From: Anaerolineae bacterium
GTDB taxonomy: Bacteria; Chloroflexota; Anaerolineae; B4-G1; SLSP01
NCBI GenBank assembly: GCA_021107605.1
Contig: JAIOSN010000208.1
Coordinates: forward strand, 1 to 17,050
Direction: 5' to 3'
Length of the DNA stretch: 17,050 nucleotides
How positions within the stretch are numbered: the first letter of the stretch is position 1; each line of letters begins with the position of its first letter. Both the position numbers and the translations under genes were made by a program. The notes under the pieces are model-generated. The model was not told where the DNA came from. It saw only the letters and a list, made by a program, of their open reading frames with translations, and ran no database searches. Shown piece by piece: positions 6,747 through 14,440 of the stretch.

Positions 6747-7805
6747 ATGGGGCGTTATATAGTTCAGCGTTTCTTGTGGATGTTCATTGTGTTGTTTGTG
6801 ATATCGATGATTACATTCGCAATGATGCACGCCGTGCCCGGAGGGCCTTTTACTCAAGAGAAAGCGCTGCCCCCGGAAATTATTGCTAATCTAGAAAAAA
6901 GGTACCATCTGAATGAGCCTTACTGGAAACAGTATTTACTCTATATTGATAATGTGATGGTTCCTCATATCAGCAAAGATGCAGCACCTGAAATGGTGGA
7001 TGAGGCATTGGTTGAGATAAGCTTGCCGGGAGGAAATTATCTGCGTTGGATCAATTTTGGGCCATCCTATTCATCCCGGAGTCGTACGGTAAATGATATC
7101 TTCCGAGAGCAGTTACCGGTTTCCATTCAGCTAGGCGTAATTTCTATGGTTGTTGCTATCACTATCGGATTGCCCTTGGGGGTGATTTCCGCACTGAAAC
7201 AGAACACGATCTGGGATTTTTTGGGGATGAGTGTGGCTATTTTCGGTGTTTCGATGCCGGTAGTGGCTATGGGGCCGATATTGATCTGGATCTTTGGCGT
7301 GGCGTTGAAGTGGTTGCCACCCACCGGGTGGGGAGCTAAACCGCCCTTTACGTTGTTCTTTATCCCTAACACCCTCGGGTCTTGGGATTTCTGGAAGCAT
7401 ACTCTGATGCCGGCCTTCGCGGTTGGTACCGGGTATTCCGCTATTATCGCCCGTCTGACTCGCGCCAGTCTGTTGCAAGTTATCCACGAGGATTATATTC
7501 GGACTGCACGGGCTAAGGGCTTGTCTGAGCGGATTGTTACCACTCGCCACGCACTAAGGAATGCCCTTATTCCGGTAGTCACTATCTTGGGGCCGATGTT
7601 TGCGGGCGTATTGACAGGTCTATTCGTGGTGGAACAGGTCTTCGGTATTCCAGGCATGGGGAAATACTTTATTACCAGTATCACTAACCGAGACTATCCG
7701 GTTATCATGGGTGCCATTCTGATGTATGCGTTCTTCCTGGTGATTTCTAATGTCTTTGTGGATATCACCTATGCGTGGTTAGATCCTCGCATCCGGTACG
7801 ACTGA
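6747..7805 (+). CDS. oppB: Peptide ABC transporter permease, OppB/DppB type
   Basis: 352 residues from the ATG at 6747, 7 bases after aaggag (6734-6739); the in-frame GTG at 6741 is too close to that site. The N-terminus MGRYIVQRFLWMFIVLFVISMITFAMMHAVPG is the classic OppB first membrane segment. The cytoplasmic EAA loop that docks on the ATPases is IRTARAKGLSERIVTTRHAL and onward (251-276). The GLFVVEQVFGIPGMG block and the C-terminal YAWLDPRIRYD are also family hallmarks. The stretch between the first and second membrane segments (about 30-125) is longer than in the usual 305-330-residue OppB and contains an acidic insert (HISKDAAPEMVDEALVE). It forms the channel with OppC. Confidence 0.95.
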   Translation: MGRYIVQRFLWMFIVLFVISMITFAMMHAVPGGPFTQEKALPPEIIANLEKRYHLNEPYWKQYLLYIDNVMVPHISKDAAPEMVDEALVEISLPGGNYLRWINFGPSYSSRSRTVNDIFREQLPVSIQLGVISMVVAITIGLPLGVISALKQNTIWDFLGMSVAIFGVSMPVVAMGPILIWIFGVALKWLPPTGWGAKPPFTLFFIPNTLGSWDFWKHTLMPAFAVGTGYSAIIARLTRASLLQVIHEDYIRTARAKGLSERIVTTRHALRNALIPVVTILGPMFAGVLTGLFVVEQVFGIPGMGKYFITSITNRDYPVIMGAILMYAFFLVISNVFVDITYAWLDPRIRYD

Positions 7806-7848
7806 GCTGGTAGCCAACTTTCTTGGAGTAGCGTGAGGAGATTAAATT

Positions 7849-8859
7849 ATGACAAATTCTGAGATGATGATACCTGAGGCTAGTGATCAAGATAAAGAGC
7901 GTGGCTTATGGATGGATGCTCTCTATCGTCTGGCGCAAAACAAAGCATCTCTGATTGGTGGAGGGATGGTCATTTTGTTGATTTTGATGGCGATTTTTGC
8001 CAACTATATAGCTCCATATTCTTTTTCGGAGCAGGATCGTCAACTGACCGATGCCGTCCCGCAATGGGTAACGGTTATCTTTCCCACTATCAAACCCTAT
8101 GCGGAGATTAGCGATAAGTTTTCCATCGGAGCGGATTATGTAGGGCGCGATATGCTCAGCCGCTTTATTTATGGGGCGCGCATTTCGCTGGTGGTGGCTA
8201 TTGTGGGAGCGACGATCTCGCTCTTTATCGGTACCGTCTATGGCCTGACATCGGGCTTTTTTGGCGGTCAAGTCGACAATCTGATGATGCGGTTTGTGGA
8301 TATCATGTATGCTTTCCCCAGTATGTTGATGATTATCTTGATGATGGCTTTCTTCCGCTCTTCTTTCGCGGAGAGTGAGCCAGGGTCGCTGTCCTACATG
8401 ATGAACTCTGTTGACCAACGTTTCGGCGGTATGTTGTTTATCTTTGTTGGTATTGGTATTACCGCTTGGATGGGTACCGCACGTTTGGCCCGGGGGCAAG
8501 TGCTCTCCCTGCGCGAACAGGAGTTTACGCTAGCTGCAAAAGCGTTAGGAGCCAGTAGCTCACGAATTATCTTCAAGCACCTGTTGCCGAATGTTTTGGG
8601 CCCGTTGATGATTCGAGTAACCCTTGCGATTCCTGGTTATATCTCCACAGAAGCCTTCTTGAGTTTTATCGGTCTGGGGGTCAATGCTCCGACGCCCAGC
8701 TGGGGCTCAATGATCGCTGATGGGGCTGTAGCCATTCGCACCTATCCGCACCAGGCGATCTTTCCCGCGATAGCGCTCTCGTTTACCATGTTTGCCTTTA
8801 ACTTTTTGGGTGATGGTTTGCGCGACGCCCTGGATCCGCGTTTGCGCGGTACGCAGTAA
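7849..8859 (+). CDS. oppC: Peptide ABC transporter permease, OppC/DppC type
   Basis: 336 residues with ribosome site gtgaggag (7833-7840) before the ATG. A polar N-terminus of about 25 residues precedes the first membrane segment (LIGGGMVILLILMAIFANYIAPY). The family motif DYVGRDMLSR is at 96-105, and the EAA loop EFTLAAKALGASSSRIIF and onward at 225-252. The C-terminal FNFLGDGLRDALDPRLRG is diagnostic of OppC/DppC. It is the last gene of the importer operon, 43 bases after oppB and 23 bases before a terminator stem. It heterodimerises with OppB in the inner membrane. Confidence 0.96.
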   Translation: MTNSEMMIPEASDQDKERGLWMDALYRLAQNKASLIGGGMVILLILMAIFANYIAPYSFSEQDRQLTDAVPQWVTVIFPTIKPYAEISDKFSIGADYVGRDMLSRFIYGARISLVVAIVGATISLFIGTVYGLTSGFFGGQVDNLMMRFVDIMYAFPSMLMIILMMAFFRSSFAESEPGSLSYMMNSVDQRFGGMLFIFVGIGITAWMGTARLARGQVLSLREQEFTLAAKALGASSSRIIFKHLLPNVLGPLMIRVTLAIPGYISTEAFLSFIGLGVNAPTPSWGSMIADGAVAIRTYPHQAIFPAIALSFTMFAFNFLGDGLRDALDPRLRGTQ

Positions 8860-8882
8860 TCCTCTCTCTGAAATAAGTGCGC

Positions 8883-8922
8883 GGGCGGCAGTGATCATTG
8901 ATCACCGCCGCCTGTTTTGTTT
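8883..8922 (+). terminator. Terminator of the opp operon
   Basis: gggcggc (8883-8889) pairs with gccgcct (8907-8913), then after one a-c mismatch gtgatc pairs with gatcac around the loop att. This makes a 14-bp-long stem with one mismatch, followed by tgttttgttt. It sits 24 bases after the oppC stop. A repeat element begins at the next base. Confidence 0.85.
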
Positions 8923-9025
8923 CAGACCTCCGAGATCTACAAATCCGCCGCTTGGTGGCGAAATTCCGGTCTCGGTACTTTAGACAGGCAAAATCTGTAT
9001 GAAGACCCCGGAGGTCTATCACGCC
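8923..9025. repeat. Palindrome-bounded repeat element, copy A
   Basis: About 103 bases from cagacctccgagatct to ccccggaggtctatcacgcc, closely matching 14314-14421 along its whole length. Shared parts are the terminal boxes, which are reverse complements of each other, an internal hairpin cgccgc-ttg-gtggcg, then ggtact, gcaaaa and the right edge tatcacgcc. No ORF. It follows the T run of the opp terminator without a gap. The rest of the spacer to 9136 has the aaggag ribosome site of the next gene but no clear promoter. Confidence 0.75.
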
Positions 9026-9136
9026 TCGTTTTCATCTGATGGCAACATACCAGCGCGGTAATATTTTCTTGGTATCTTGGATAATGTCTTGGTACACGTT
9101 GCTTTGTTCTAAACCTTAGCTAAAAGGAGACATAAA

Positions 9137-10453
9137 ATGAAAGCACCTAAGTTTTTGGGACTGGTTCTCGTTTTGACCTTGCTGGTGACATCCAGCGGGG
9201 CTGGCGTCACTTCTGCTTTTGCGGCACACCAAGACCCAGATCCACTGCCGCCGAGCACCCGAAGTCCTCAGTCACTGCAACCGATCATCATTGATCACAC
9301 CTGCACGGACTTGAGCAAGATTCCTGAGTATTGGATAGAACAGGCGAAAGATTTAGCCATTCATTACGCGCACACGTCCCACGGAAGCCAGGTGCGGGTC
9401 TATCTCCCCAACTTGGAAACACTAGACCCGCTGTACGATTTCTCGTCATTCTCTGCTGGTGGCAGCCCCCCGTCGTCGCTTTCCGCATGTGAGAGTGATG
9501 CGCTTTGTATGTATGACGGCAACCCGCCAGAGACGTATATCCAGCCCGACGACTATTGGAGCACAGAAAGCGGTAGAACCCGGACGCAGGCCGTGGCTGA
9601 TACAGAGTTGTTCGACTACTCAATGTGGTCGTGGTGCGGACAGCAATCATCCAATCCAACGACGACGGTGCAGCTATACCTGGATACGATGACTGACTTT
9701 GAGGCAGCATATCCCAATATGCGCTTCATCCTGATGACCGGACACACCGACGGTAGGAGGGAGACGCTCGCGCGCAACAACAATATAGTGAAGCAATACG
9801 CCATAGACAATGAGATGGTGCTGTTTGATTTCGCCGACATTGAGACCTACGATCCGCTTGGTGGAGGGCCGTATGTCAATAATGGGGAAGGCAACTGCAC
9901 GTGGTGCGTGGATTTCTGCGCCGACCATCCAGAGTATTGCGCCAATTTGCCATCCTCGTGTGCTCATTCGTCCGCCCATCTCGAAGATAGATTGTTTTGC
10001 AAACTCAAAGGACACGCTTTCTGGTGGATGATGGCTCGGCTTGCCGGATGGGATGGCGGCGTGATGACGGAGGGTGAGGCGCACAAGACCGTCTCAACTC
10101 TGGCGCCGGCGCACGGGCAAACCGTCACTTACACCGTTACCATCCAGGGAATCACTACCACGGTTCAAATGACCGACCAGGTGCCCACGGGCCTGGCCTA
10201 TATCCCCGGCACTCTCACCGCCACTACCGGTACCGCCAACGACGTCAGCGCTCCTGTCCTGCAATGGTCCGGCGTTCTCAGCCCCACGCCCGCCGTCACC
10301 ATCAACTACGCCGTCACCGTGTGCACCGTCACCCCCAAAGTCATCAGCAACACGGCGGTGATTGTCGCCTCAGGCTACCAAACCCTCACGCCCACCGTCA
10401 CCATTCTTGCCAGTGGCTACTTGATCTACCTGCCACTGGTGTTGAAGGAGTAA
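9137..10453 (+). CDS. Secreted 'HTSHGSQ' domain protein with C-terminal DUF11 domain and YLP tail
   Basis: 438 residues; ATG behind aaggag. Residues 1-30 are a signal peptide ending near AFAA. Residues about 50-308 form the main domain, opening IDHTCTDLSKIPEYWIEQAK, with HTSHGSQV (79-86), MWSWCGQ (163-169), TGHTDG (201-206), DFADIETYDP (231-240) and GHAFWWMMARLAGW (292-305). I recognise this as a conserved secreted domain sometimes compared with SGNH hydrolases, but I cannot assign catalytic residues. A cysteine cluster (254, 257, 261, 268, 275, 288) suggests disulfides or metal binding. Residues about 318-412 are a DUF11 module (TVTYTVTIQG, TDQVPTGLAYIPGTL). The end, ASGYLIYLPLVLKE, resembles the tail of the next protein. 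The stop overlaps the next gene's ribosome site. DNA from about 10,080 onward looks GC-richer than the first 900 bases, hinting that the C-terminal module was joined secondarily. Confidence 0.85.
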   Translation: MKAPKFLGLVLVLTLLVTSSGAGVTSAFAAHQDPDPLPPSTRSPQSLQPIIIDHTCTDLSKIPEYWIEQAKDLAIHYAHTSHGSQVRVYLPNLETLDPLYDFSSFSAGGSPPSSLSACESDALCMYDGNPPETYIQPDDYWSTESGRTRTQAVADTELFDYSMWSWCGQQSSNPTTTVQLYLDTMTDFEAAYPNMRFILMTGHTDGRRETLARNNNIVKQYAIDNEMVLFDFADIETYDPLGGGPYVNNGEGNCTWCVDFCADHPEYCANLPSSCAHSSAHLEDRLFCKLKGHAFWWMMARLAGWDGGVMTEGEAHKTVSTLAPAHGQTVTYTVTIQGITTTVQMTDQVPTGLAYIPGTLTATTGTANDVSAPVLQWSGVLSPTPAVTINYAVTVCTVTPKVISNTAVIVASGYQTLTPTVTILASGYLIYLPLVLKE

Positions 10454-10458
10454 GTCCC

Positions 10459-12441
10459 ATGAAAGCTAGACTCTTAGCCTTGCTTTTGCTCCTGGCGTTG
10501 CTTGGACTCAGTCCATGGCCCGTCACTCGCGCCGCCACGCCGTTAGCCGTCCAAGCGCCCGTCCTCAAATGGCAGCACGGCGGCTGTTACTCTTCCTGGT
10601 GCGAGACCGGCTGGTACTCCTCTCCCGCCGTGGCCGACCTGGACGGCGATGGGACGATGGAGGTCATTGGGGCCGCCTACACGCTTTTCGTTCTCAATGG
10701 CGAGGATGGCGAAGAGCAATGGCACATGGCCCCGCCCGTCTCCGGCGCTCGTGTGTGGCCCGGCGTCGTCGTCGCCGATGTGGACGGGAACGGCGACCTG
10801 GAGCTGGTCATCGCCCAGGGAAGTGGCTACATCTCCGTCTACGATCACACGGGGAACTTTGAGCCCGGCTGGCCCCAACGTCCGGCCACCAACGAGTTCC
10901 GCTCCTTAGCCGTCGCTGACCTGGACGATGACGGCGATATGGAGATCGTCGCCGGGCTGGCGCGCTTGAACCCCATCAACGTCTGGGTCTTTGAGCACAC
11001 CGGTAACATTCGTCCTGGCTGGCCCCAATTGAGCACTGACCAGGGTTCCGCCGCTGGTCTGTACAATGACAACATCGGCCTGGGCGACCTGGACGGCGAC
11101 GGCGTGTTAGAACTGGTCATCCCCTCCGACACCATCACTCTCTGCGCCTACGAGCCGGACGGCAGCCAGCTCGCGACACACGAGATGTACCATGGTCATT
11201 CGGGCCACGACATGGATTACTGGGGCGAGGTACCGGCCTACGTGGATCTGGAATACGAGACGCGCGGCTGGGGACCATGCTATACTGAATCCACCGCCCG
11301 CGCCAACTTCGCCAACGGGCCGGCGAACATCGTGGATGTGAACGGCGATGGCGTTGTCGAGGTGGTTGCCATCGGCGACGTGCATGACTGCCACACTAAC
11401 CCCTACACTGACCTGTACAACGGGCCGTACATCTTCAACGCTGACCGCAGCCGCTTCAACGCCGGGGGCTTCGACTGGACGACGCTGCCGACCGACACGG
11501 GCGCGCCGGTAATTCAGGATTACAACGTTATTGAGAGCGTGCAGCCCAATCCGGTGACGGTGGATCTGGACGGTGACGGTAACTTAGAGATCCTCTACCC
11601 CTCCTACGATGGGCGGATGCACGCCTTCTGGCTGGATAAGACCGAGCACCACAACTGGCCCTACGCGGTCTACACCGGCGGAAACTACCGCTTCGCCTCC
11701 GAGCCGGTGGTGGCCGATCTGGACAACGACGGTCATCCCGAAGTCATTTTCGCTTCGTGGGTGCAGAAGGGCACTTACCAGACCGGCAAACTGCACATCC
11801 TCGACTACCAGGGTAACTCGCTGCAAGAGGTGGATTTGCCCGCTGCCTACGGCAGCCCGAACTGGAACGGCGTGCTGGCCGCGCCTACCTTAGCGAACAT
11901 TGATAGCGACCCCGATCTGGAAGTCGTGCTGAACACGGCCCACTCCGGCTTCGTGGCCTACGACCTGCCCGGCACGGCAGAAGCGCGCATTCTGTGGGGC
12001 ACGGGACGGGGCAACTACCAGCGTACAGGGTCGCTCTTGTACGGATCGCTGCAAGGCTCTACCAAAAGCGTTTCTCCCACTCTGCCCGGCCCCGGTGACG
12101 TGCTCACTTACACTATCACCTTGCACAACCCCGGCCCGGGACTACCCGGCGTCCGTGTGACCGACACACTGCCCAGCGAGGTGCATTATCTGGGCGACCT
12201 GTGGGCCTCCTCCGGCAGTTATGGGGAAGCCGGCGGGATCATCACCTGGACGGGGGAAGCGCCGGCTGCCGCGCCGGTCACCATCACCTTCGGCGTCACC
12301 GTCAGCGCGCAGCTCACCACGCCGTACACCATCGTCAACACCGTGTTGTTAGATGATGGCCTGGGTAATGTCCTGGAGCGGCAGGCAACGGTCATCGCCA
12401 ATGGTTACGCGGTCTACCTGCCGGTGATTCAGAGACACTGA
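10459..12441 (+). CDS. Secreted FG-GAP/VCBS beta-propeller protein with DUF11 domain and YLP tail
   Basis: 660 residues from the ATG at 10459, whose site gaaggag (10444-10450) ends at the stop of the previous gene, so the two are probably translationally coupled. An upstream in-frame start at 10264 lies inside that gene and lacks a signal peptide. Residues 1-25 are a clear signal peptide. Eight FG-GAP/VCBS-type repeats follow, each with a calcium-binding D-x-D-x-D-G-like loop starting near residues 60, 107, 154, 210, 293, 369, 420 and 480 (last one degenerate, NIDSDP). This fits a beta-propeller like the integrin alpha head. Residues about 535-645 are a DUF11 module (VLTYTITLHNPGPGLPGVRVTDTLP in outline), and the end is ANGYAVYLPVIQRH. 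No catalytic motif. It probably acts in adhesion or as a calcium-stabilised surface scaffold alongside the upstream protein. Confidence 0.92.
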   Translation: MKARLLALLLLLALLGLSPWPVTRAATPLAVQAPVLKWQHGGCYSSWCETGWYSSPAVADLDGDGTMEVIGAAYTLFVLNGEDGEEQWHMAPPVSGARVWPGVVVADVDGNGDLELVIAQGSGYISVYDHTGNFEPGWPQRPATNEFRSLAVADLDDDGDMEIVAGLARLNPINVWVFEHTGNIRPGWPQLSTDQGSAAGLYNDNIGLGDLDGDGVLELVIPSDTITLCAYEPDGSQLATHEMYHGHSGHDMDYWGEVPAYVDLEYETRGWGPCYTESTARANFANGPANIVDVNGDGVVEVVAIGDVHDCHTNPYTDLYNGPYIFNADRSRFNAGGFDWTTLPTDTGAPVIQDYNVIESVQPNPVTVDLDGDGNLEILYPSYDGRMHAFWLDKTEHHNWPYAVYTGGNYRFASEPVVADLDNDGHPEVIFASWVQKGTYQTGKLHILDYQGNSLQEVDLPAAYGSPNWNGVLAAPTLANIDSDPDLEVVLNTAHSGFVAYDLPGTAEARILWGTGRGNYQRTGSLLYGSLQGSTKSVSPTLPGPGDVLTYTITLHNPGPGLPGVRVTDTLPSEVHYLGDLWASSGSYGEAGGIITWTGEAPAAAPVTITFGVTVSAQLTTPYTIVNTVLLDDGLGNVLERQATVIANGYAVYLPVIQRH

Positions 12442-12458
12442 GACAAAGAGGTCTGACA

Positions 12459-12482
12459 ATGAAAATCCGATCCCTGGGATAG
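12459..12482 (+). pseudogene. Possible remnant of a third gene in the secreted-protein cluster
   Basis: An ATG with aaagagg upstream opens MKIRSLG and stops after seven codons. One frame over, the DNA continues as GIGLGLLAPSLLYVQGC, which joined to MKIRSL would look like a signal peptide with a lipobox-like end; that frame then stops near 12,558. This could be the frameshifted start of a lost secreted-protein gene. The evidence is thin and may be coincidence. Confidence 0.25.
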
Positions 12483-12514
12483 GACTAGGACTACTCGCGC
12501 CGTCTTTGCTCTAC

Positions 12515-12542
12515 GTCCAGGGCTGCCATTTAAGCCCTGGAC
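12515..12542. terminator. Hairpin between convergent genes, possible bidirectional terminator
   Basis: gtccagggct (12515-12524) and agccctggac (12533-12542) form a perfect 10-bp stem with an 8-base loop. It lies between the plus-strand FG-GAP gene and the minus-strand ATPase-nuclease gene. There is no T run on either side, so termination is suggested by position and stability only. Confidence 0.5.
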
Positions 12543-12588
12543 GGCCCCTGGGTGGTTAGCCGGCTGCGTGTCGTCTGCTTCTGGCGCT

Positions 12589-14160
12589 TTAGGGTACCCG
12601 CTCTACCTTCCACGCGGTCAGATTACGTTCCTCGGTGCTGAAGTTGAGACCTAAGAGGAGGAGCTCTTTCCCCTGGCGGCGGTATTGCTCCGGATACCCT
12701 TGCGCGTGGATCTGGCGGAGAGCCACTTCCGCGCTCTGATTGCATTTGAACTCGATGATGTAGACTCTGTCGGGGCAGGTGACAACCAGATCGATCCGGC
12801 CCCGGCTGGTGAGGACGCTGCTCTGCGCAGCGCCGCCAGAAGCAGAGATCATCAGATAGAAGATGGTGTGGAAGTAGGCCTCGTCTTTTTTCGCGCCGAT
12901 ATCGTAGGGGATGGAGCCGAAGATCGCGATGACGGTCTCGAAGAAGGCGGTCAAGTCCGCTTGGGCCAGGTAGCGGGAGAGGCGGAGGACATGGGAACTC
13001 ATCGTGCGCTCCACGCTCTCGGCCCAGGCGTAGAGCAAGGATTCGGTGAAGGCCGTTTTGACCTCTTGGTTCGGATAGCCGAGGGTGTAGAGGCGGCCCT
13101 CCACGTTTTTGATCGTGAGGTAGCCGGTCTGAAAGAGCGCGGCGGCGGGATGCAAGTTGGCGAGCTCGAAGGTGGTGAAGATGGAGCGGCTGACGAGTAA
13201 TTCTTCAGCTTGCGGTAGATGATAGTGTGCTTGTTGGAGGAGGTTGATGAGAAAGGTGGGGGTGCCGGTCTCGAACCAATAGTCTTTGAAGTTCTGGTGA
13301 TTGCAGGCTTGAAGGATGGAGAAAGGATTGTAGACGTGTACGTTCTTCTCTGAAAACCGGTAACCGTCATACCGTTGGGCTAACATTGCTTCTACTTCAG
13401 GGGGGGACAGGTGGAACTTGGCGGCTAGCCGTTGAATATGGGCTGCAAAATAGGTCGTGAGCTCGGTGGAGGTGTAGCCTAACATTTCCGCGTAATCCTC
13501 GTGCATGGATATGTTGTTGAGATTGTTGAGTGCGGAGAAGATGGAGATCTTGCTGAATTGGGTGATGCCGGTGAGGAAGACAAAGCGGAGGACGGCGGAG
13601 ACTGCGGCTTCTTTCAGCACACCGAAGAAACCTCTCAGGATATCGCGGTTGGCGGCGGCGATGGCTAACTCGTCTGGCCCTTTCTCCAGATGTGTGATCA
13701 GGGGTTTGTCGTATTCGTCGATCAAGACGACCACCGGCTGGCCGGTCTTTTGCTGGAGGGCGAGGATCAAGTTTCTGAATTGGGAGATTATGGAGCTGCC
13801 TTCTGGAGAGACTTGATATTTCTCAGCGATGGTGGCTAACAAGGTAGTCAGGTCAGAGCGCAGTATCTGGGGGCTGTCGTGGGCGATGCCGTTGAAATCC
13901 AGCACGATGACGGGATGGGATTGCCATTGCCAGTCACTCTGCTCGGCGATCAACAAGCCGGTAAAGAGATCGCGGTGTCCCTGGAAGAGGCACTTGAGGG
14001 TGGAGACGAGGAGTGATTTCCCAAAGCGGCGGGGGCGGGCCAAGAAGTAGTACATGCCTTCCGTGACGAGTTGATGGATGGCTGGAGTTTTGTCCACGTA
14101 GAGATAGCCCCGTGAGCGGAGCACTTCAAAGGCTTGGATACCAATGGGTAATTTCTGCAT
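12589..14160 (-). CDS. AAA-ATPase-like / PD-(D/E)XK nuclease family protein (PF09820-DUF1703 type)
   Basis: 523 residues; the ATG follows gggaggt on the minus strand, 6 bases away. The N-terminal block MQKLPIGIQAFEVLRSRGYL, YVDKT and FLARPRRFGKSLLVSTL (39-55, with GKS 47-49 as P-loop) is characteristic of the AAA-ATPase-like family. Walker B is VVVLIDEYDKPL (143-154), and a sensor-like FLTGITQFSK lies at 195-204. The C-terminal domain carries a PD-(D/E)XK-type core: GRIDLVV (Asp457), then YIIEFKCN (Glu470, Lys472), with ALRQIHAQGYPEQY after it. These proteins occur in many copies in Bacteroidota, Chloroflexota and anaerobes. Their function is not settled; mobile-element or defence-like nuclease roles have been suggested. 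All key motifs are present, so it looks intact. It stands alone, convergent with the secreted-protein pair. Confidence 0.92.
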   Translation of the reverse strand: MQKLPIGIQAFEVLRSRGYLYVDKTPAIHQLVTEGMYYFLARPRRFGKSLLVSTLKCLFQGHRDLFTGLLIAEQSDWQWQSHPVIVLDFNGIAHDSPQILRSDLTTLLATIAEKYQVSPEGSSIISQFRNLILALQQKTGQPVVVLIDEYDKPLITHLEKGPDELAIAAANRDILRGFFGVLKEAAVSAVLRFVFLTGITQFSKISIFSALNNLNNISMHEDYAEMLGYTSTELTTYFAAHIQRLAAKFHLSPPEVEAMLAQRYDGYRFSEKNVHVYNPFSILQACNHQNFKDYWFETGTPTFLINLLQQAHYHLPQAEELLVSRSIFTTFELANLHPAAALFQTGYLTIKNVEGRLYTLGYPNQEVKTAFTESLLYAWAESVERTMSSHVLRLSRYLAQADLTAFFETVIAIFGSIPYDIGAKKDEAYFHTIFYLMISASGGAAQSSVLTSRGRIDLVVTCPDRVYIIEFKCNQSAEVALRQIHAQGYPEQYRRQGKELLLLGLNFSTEERNLTAWKVERVP

Positions 14161-14289
14161 CAGTTACCTCCCGGTGACTTTCTCCTGATTTTAGGTGACT
14201 TGGCGAAATTCGCAAACATCGTTACTGCTTAGCTGCCTTGCAAAATTCAAGTGCGGACGCAGATTTTTGCAGATAAAAGCAAAAAAATC

Positions 14290-14432
14290 GTTACTACTCA
14301 GGCCAGCTTATTGCAGACCTCCGAGGTCTACCCAAATCCGCCGCTCGGTGGCGAAATCGCGGTCTTGCTAGGTACTTTGACCAGCAAAACCGGTACCCAG
14401 ACCTCGGAGGTCTATCACGCCTGAGTAGTAAC
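14290..14432. repeat. Palindrome-bounded repeat element, copy B, inside a 14-bp outer inverted repeat
   Basis: gttactactcaggc (14290-14303) and gcctgagtagtaac (14419-14432) are perfect reverse complements. Between them lies the element 14314-14421, homologous to 8923-9025, with terminal boxes agacctccgaggtct and agacctcggaggtct and internal hairpin cgccgc-tcg-gtggcg. No ORF. It fills most of the 280-base gap between the radical SAM gene and the ATPase-nuclease gene. The remaining gap, 14161-14289, shows a similar 'gttactgct' string at 14220 but no gene. Confidence 0.75.
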
Positions 14433-14440
14433 CAAACAGC

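Noticed and set aside
10264..10458. Upstream in-frame extension of the FG-GAP gene
   Set aside because: It lies inside the preceding gene, encodes an Arg/His-rich string without a signal peptide, and the ATG at 10459 has a ribosome site and signal peptide.
12685..13200. 171-codon plus-strand frame opposite the ATPase-nuclease gene
   Set aside because: Antisense to the well-supported nuclease domain with D457 and the EFK motif; no ribosome site or domain of its own.
1173..14432. The repeated AGACCTC-N-GAGGTCT boxes as a CRISPR array
   Set aside because: The boxes are thousands of bases apart or in pairs of opposite orientation, with no regular spacers and no cas genes.
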